Positions 60,956-64,000 of a stretch of DNA of 64,000 nt are shown in pieces (position 1 is the stretch's first letter; each line of letters opens with the position of its first letter). The stretch spans positions 1-64,000 of the forward strand of contig JAFLUA010000006.1 of NCBI GenBank assembly GCA_022508985.1. Reading direction: 5' to 3'. A program made the translations under genes and the position numbers. Under the pieces are notes generated by a model, which was given only the letters and a program-made list of their open reading frames with translations, was not told the origin of the DNA and did no database searches. The DNA is from Muribaculaceae bacterium (GTDB lineage Bacteria; Bacteroidota; Bacteroidia; Bacteroidales; Muribaculaceae).

Positions 60956-61975
60956 ATGTTAAGCAAAATAAACGAGATACGCGCCGAGCTCGAAGCACTT
61001 CATGCTGCCAATGTAGCCGAAGTAGAGGCGCTACGTATAAAATATCTAAGTAAAAAAGGTGCTATCAGTGCCTTGATGAACGACTTCCGTAATGTCGCCG
61101 CCGATAAGAAACGTGAACTCGGGCAGGCGCTGAACGAGCTTAAAACATTTGCCACAGAGCGAATAAACAATTTACGTGAAGCGGCATCGGCAGGTAACGA
61201 CGCTGCCGACGGCCTCGACCTTACGCGCACCGCAGCTCCTGTGCGCTTGGGCACACGCCACCCATTGTCGCTTGTGCGTGAGCAAATTATCGACATTTTC
61301 CGTCGCCTTGGCTTTACCATAGCCGAAGGCCCCGAGATCGAAGACGATTGGCATGTGTTTGAGTCTCTTAATTTTGCGGCCGATCACCCGGCACGTGATA
61401 TGCAAGATACATTCTTCATCGGTCGTAACCCCGAGGTGTTGCTTCGTACGCACACATCGTCGGTGCAGACTCGCGTTATGACAAGTCAGCAACCGCCGAT
61501 TCGTATTATATGCCCCGGACGTGTTTACCGCAATGAGGCTATTTCGGCGCGTGCGCACTGTTTCTTCCACCAGGTAGAAGCTCTCTATGTCGACCGCAAT
61601 GTTACTTTTGCCGACTTACGGCAGACCTTGCTCTATTTTGCTCGTGAAATGTTTGGCCCGCAAACCCAGATACGTTTGCGCCCGAGTTATTTCCCTTTCA
61701 CAGAGCCGTCGGCCGAAATGGACATCAGTTGTAATCTATGCGGTGGCAAAGGATGCTCTTTCTGCAAAGGTACAGGGTGGGTAGAAATACTTGGTTGCGG
61801 AATGGTCGACCCCGCCGTCCTCGAGGCGTGTGGCATTGATTCGAAGGTGTATTCGGGCTTTGCTCTTGGCATGGGTATCGAGCGTATTACCAACTTAAAA
61901 TACCAAGTAAAAGACTTGCGCATGTTCTCCGAAAACGATGTGCGCTTCCTTGAGGAATTTACTGCAGCACACTAA
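60956..61975 (+). CDS. pheS: Phenylalanyl-tRNA synthetase alpha subunit
   Basis: A 339-residue class II synthetase subunit. The N-terminal helical tRNA-binding arm is followed by the catalytic domain with motif 1 around 'HPLSLVREQIIDIFRRLGF', motif 2 'GRVYRNEAISARAHCFFHQVE', and motif 3 'GFALGMGIERI'. An insert 'CNLCGGKGCSFCKGTGW' with four cysteines sits before 'EILGCGMVDP', where enterobacterial PheS has a short loop. pheT is not in the window. The gene starts about 59 bases after ettA with its own -7 box. Confidence 0.96.
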   Translation: MLSKINEIRAELEALHAANVAEVEALRIKYLSKKGAISALMNDFRNVAADKKRELGQALNELKTFATERINNLREAASAGNDAADGLDLTRTAAPVRLGTRHPLSLVREQIIDIFRRLGFTIAEGPEIEDDWHVFESLNFAADHPARDMQDTFFIGRNPEVLLRTHTSSVQTRVMTSQQPPIRIICPGRVYRNEAISARAHCFFHQVEALYVDRNVTFADLRQTLLYFAREMFGPQTQIRLRPSYFPFTEPSAEMDISCNLCGGKGCSFCKGTGWVEILGCGMVDPAVLEACGIDSKVYSGFALGMGIERITNLKYQVKDLRMFSENDVRFLEEFTAAH

Positions 61976-61999
61976 TCTATTAAAACGAAGCCTGTCGTT

Positions 62000-62386
62000 A
62001 TGGCATCTTACTCTACATTGCTCAACTTTGCCGCGGTAGGTGCCGGTGGTATGATTGGGGCAATGCTACGTTATGGTATACAGCACCTTGGCCTTTTCGA
62101 GCAAAGCTATTGCAACACTCTCACGGTGAATCTTACCGGTAGTTTTTTGATGGGTGTCGTGTGGGTGTTGCTCAGCCGAGGAGGGGCGCCGGCATGGTGC
62201 AACTTATTATTTATGACCGGAGTGCTTGGCGGATATACGACCTACTCGGCATTCTCTCTCGATTTTGTCAATCTCTTGCGCCAAAGTCGTGTCGTTGAGG
62301 CTTTTGTATACTGGGGCATAACAAGCATTTGTGCTCCGGCATTATGTGCCCTTGGGTATTTTATAACAGATAAAATATTGAAATGA
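62000..62386 (+). CDS. crcB: Fluoride ion channel, Fluc/CrcB family
   Basis: A 128-residue protein with four membrane helices. 'GAGGMIGAMLRYGIQ' is the first helix signature, 'LTVNLTGSFLMG' holds the conserved pore Asn, and 'GVLGGYTTYSAFSLDFVNLL' is the central Phe-box region, here with Tyr where most members have Phe. The dimer exports fluoride. No fluoride riboswitch is present in the 24-base gap to pheS. Its stop overlaps the nth start (ATGA). Confidence 0.94.
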   Translation: MASYSTLLNFAAVGAGGMIGAMLRYGIQHLGLFEQSYCNTLTVNLTGSFLMGVVWVLLSRGGAPAWCNLLFMTGVLGGYTTYSAFSLDFVNLLRQSRVVEAFVYWGITSICAPALCALGYFITDKILK

Positions 62387-63072
62387 GGCAGGCCGATAGA
62401 TACAAGGCTATCATCGAGCGATTTGCTGTAGAGATGCCGACGGCTACTACCGAACTGAACTACAGAAACCCGTATGAGTTGCTTGTGGCGGTAATATTGT
62501 CGGCTCAATGCACCGATAAAAGAGTGAACATGATAACGCCCTCGTTTTTCGACACTTATCCAACTATCGACCTGTTGGCTAAGGCATCGCAAGACGATAT
62601 TTACCAGCTGATAAAATCGTGTTCCTATCCAAATAATAAAGCAAAATCGCTGTTGGGAATGGCTCGTAAGATTGTCAACGATTATAACAGCGAAGTGCCC
62701 GACGATATGGATTCGCTCTTAACTATTCCCGGAGTGGGGCGCAAAACGGCAAATGTAATACTATCGGTCATTTATCAACAGCCGGCAATGGCGGTCGACA
62801 CTCATGTCTTCCGTGTATCGGAGCGCCTTGGATTGACAACGAGAAGCAGAAACCCGCTTATGACAGAGCGAAAGTTGGTAGAAAATATACCGGCCGATTT
62901 GCTCGGCACGGCCCACCATTGGCTCATCCTTCATGGTCGCTATGTATGTAAGGCGCGGGTGCCTTTGTGCAATAAATGTTTCCTTTCCGATTTGTGTAGG
63001 TACAAAAACAACAAAGATAAAGCAGAACAAAATAAGGTAAGTAGAATTAAATCAACTGCAAAACCAATCTAA
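62383..63072 (+). CDS. nth: Endonuclease III
   Basis: A 229-residue DNA glycosylase/AP lyase for oxidised pyrimidines. The helix-hairpin-helix 'LLTIPGVGRKTANVIL' contains the catalytic lysine, 'VDTHVFRVSERLGL' the aspartate, and the C-terminal 'CKARVPLCNKCFLSDLC' is the C-x6-C-x2-C-x5-C [4Fe-4S] site. A short Lys-rich tail follows. All key residues are intact. The start overlaps the crcB stop by 4 bases. Confidence 0.97.
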   Translation: MRQADRYKAIIERFAVEMPTATTELNYRNPYELLVAVILSAQCTDKRVNMITPSFFDTYPTIDLLAKASQDDIYQLIKSCSYPNNKAKSLLGMARKIVNDYNSEVPDDMDSLLTIPGVGRKTANVILSVIYQQPAMAVDTHVFRVSERLGLTTRSRNPLMTERKLVENIPADLLGTAHHWLILHGRYVCKARVPLCNKCFLSDLCRYKNNKDKAEQNKVSRIKSTAKPI

Positions 63073-63086
63073 TAGGACAATTAAAA

Positions 63087-63728
63087 ATGGACGAAAACAA
63101 CTTGATTATTTTTATTATTGAGGTTCTTGGCACGATAGCCTTTGCAATTTCCGGTATACGCCTTGCCGCCGCCAAAAGCTTCGATTGGTTTGGAGCTTAT
63201 ATTATAGGTCTTGTCACGGCAATAGGTGGTGGCACTTTGCGCGATGTACTTCTCGGTATTGAGGTCTTCTGGATGCAGTCGTGGATGTATCTTGCCGTAA
63301 CCTTTATATCACTTGTTACGGTGATAGTTTTCCGTAAGGTATTAGTCAAAGGTATGCGCACACTCTTTCTGTTCGACGCCATCGGCCTTGCTTTGTTTGT
63401 CGTTATAGGTATAGAAAAGACCTTTATGGCCGGATATCCGGCATGGGTGGCTATCGTAATGGGTATTATCACCGGTTCTTTTGGTGGCATTACGCGCGAC
63501 ATCCTCATAAATGAAGTGCCATTGTTTTTCCGTAAAGAAGTGTATGCCACAGCTTGTCTTGCCGGCGGCCTTATTTATTGGTTGATGAGCTTTATACCGA
63601 TCTGGTCGCCTATTTTATCGCAAGTAAGTTGCGCGGCTACGGTAATTGGTTTGCGAGTGGCGGCCGTACACTATCATTGGTCGTTCCCGATACTGAAAGT
63701 CGACCCTCGCGACTTGCCTGAAGAATAG
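63087..63728 (+). CDS. TRIC/YicG-type membrane protein (two-repeat cation channel family)
   Basis: A 213-residue membrane protein with about seven spans in two repeats of the UPF0126/TRIC unit. 'IAFAISGIRLAAAKSFDWFG' and 'IGGGTLRDVLLG' open the first, and the second is 'AIVMGIITGSFGGITRDIL'. The paired GG-x-x-RD motifs are the hallmark. Structural studies of prokaryotic members describe trimeric cation channels. A transporter for glycine or another small molecule has also been proposed. It lies 14 bases downstream of nth in the same direction. Confidence 0.88.
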   Translation: MDENNLIIFIIEVLGTIAFAISGIRLAAAKSFDWFGAYIIGLVTAIGGGTLRDVLLGIEVFWMQSWMYLAVTFISLVTVIVFRKVLVKGMRTLFLFDAIGLALFVVIGIEKTFMAGYPAWVAIVMGIITGSFGGITRDILINEVPLFFRKEVYATACLAGGLIYWLMSFIPIWSPILSQVSCAATVIGLRVAAVHYHWSFPILKVDPRDLPEE

Positions 63729-63735
63729 CCCTATC

Positions 63736-64000
63736 TAATTTTTGATGTAGGTGCGTTTTACGCGCTGAGACACCGATGTCAGCACTTCGTAGGGTATAGT
63801 GTTGAGGATATCGGCTATACGTTTAACAGGGATCTGTGGACCGAAAATTTCGACAGTGTCGCCGATGGCTACATCGGTGACTTCGCTTACGTCAATCATA
63901 CATAGGTCCATACAGATATTACCAATTGTAGGACATTCAACGCCTTTTACTGAAAAAGAGGCGCGTCCGTTGCCAAGACGTCGGTTGATGCCGTCGGCAT
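63736..64000 (-). CDS. alr: Alanine racemase, C-terminal 87 residues (5' end outside window)
   Basis: This is not in the ORF track because no start codon lies in the window. The minus-strand frame from 64000 to the TAG at 63736-63738 reads 'ADGINRRLGNGRASFSVKG', 'PTIGNICMDLCMIDVS' and 'ILNTIPYEVLTSVSQRVKR', the C-terminal beta domain of alanine racemase. The window begins just after the 'GY' that would carry the catalytic tyrosine. In Bacteroidetes alr is often fused to murF; that part lies outside. It makes D-alanine for peptidoglycan. The stop is 7 bases past the convergent TRIC-like gene. Confidence 0.92.

Noticed and set aside
61976-61999. Fluoride riboswitch before crcB
   Set aside because: Only 24 bases separate pheS and crcB, too short for the element.
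1-64000. CRISPR array, rRNA operon, complete insertion sequence, or defence island
   Set aside because: No evenly spaced repeats, rRNA signatures, transposase with terminal repeats, or recognised defence genes were seen on either strand.

Overview
The window is chromosomal DNA from a gut-type member of the order Bacteroidales, and the gene content fits the Muribaculaceae or a near relative. The evidence is: promoters of the Bacteroidetes form TTTG-N19-21-TAnnTTTG in front of many genes; secreted proteins ending in gliding/Por (T9SS type A) sorting domains; a hybrid two-component regulator beside a fructan hydrolase; a serine palmitoyltransferase (sphingolipids); MutA/MutB methylmalonyl-CoA mutase; and an N-terminal-rubredoxin rubrerythrin. 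The identification rests on reading the translations; no database search was run.

Layout. Bases 1-5.7 kb hold two tandem surface/secreted proteins: the 3' part of a BspA-type leucine-rich-repeat protein, then a 1544-residue C10 (streptopain-like) peptidase carrying LRR, Ig-like, dockerin-like and cohesin-like modules. Bases 5.7-6.5 kb are a decayed integration site: a tRNA(CAT), a partial tRNA copy, a remnant of a tyrosine integrase start, and a triple 11-bp repeat. Bases 6.6-16.3 kb hold a family 3 glycosidase with a 48-residue small protein upstream, then a run of envelope and housekeeping genes (SurA-like isomerase, OstA/LptA-like protein, acyltransferase, metallophosphatase, Tex, HPPK-like protein). 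Bases 16.3-25.5 kb carry a glycosyltransferase, a membrane acyltransferase, Uup, a TonB-dependent receptor, and the polyprenyl synthase-TatD-PurT operon. Bases 25.5-36.2 kb carry a BadF-type kinase, a Tricorn-like protease, a methyltransferase, a PadR-PspC operon, and a pyrE-led operon that ends in a surface O-acylation pair.

Bases 36.4-40.6 kb hold mutA-mutB with a strong promoter and a strong terminator. Bases 40.6-47.4 kb are a compact fructan/fructose locus: fructokinase, MFS transporter and GH32 enzyme on one strand, and a divergent hybrid two-component sensor with a sugar-binding periplasmic domain on the other. A 25-bp imperfect palindrome lies between them. Bases 47.4-52 kb hold ackA-pta, a frameshifted membrane-protein fragment, rubrerythrin and serine palmitoyltransferase. 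Bases 52.2-58.1 kb hold a FlaA1/CapD-type nucleotide-sugar dehydratase, a DUF4923-like protein, and a wecB-wecG-wecC set for ManNAcA synthesis and transfer. Bases 58.1-63.7 kb hold ruvX-def, ettA, pheS, crcB-nth and a TRIC/YicG-type channel. The window ends inside the C-terminus of alanine racemase on the minus strand.

Most of the window is ordinary core genome. The most useful unexpected items are the tRNA-linked integration scar, two genes or fragments too short or broken for the ORF track (48-residue small protein, frameshifted membrane fragment), the PadR operator lying on the -33 element of its own promoter, the candidate HTCS operator, a Rieske-like lipoprotein without the usual histidine ligands, and an apparently leaderless polyprenyl synthase transcript. 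I did not find a CRISPR array, rRNA, complete insertion sequence, or a convincing new defence system.
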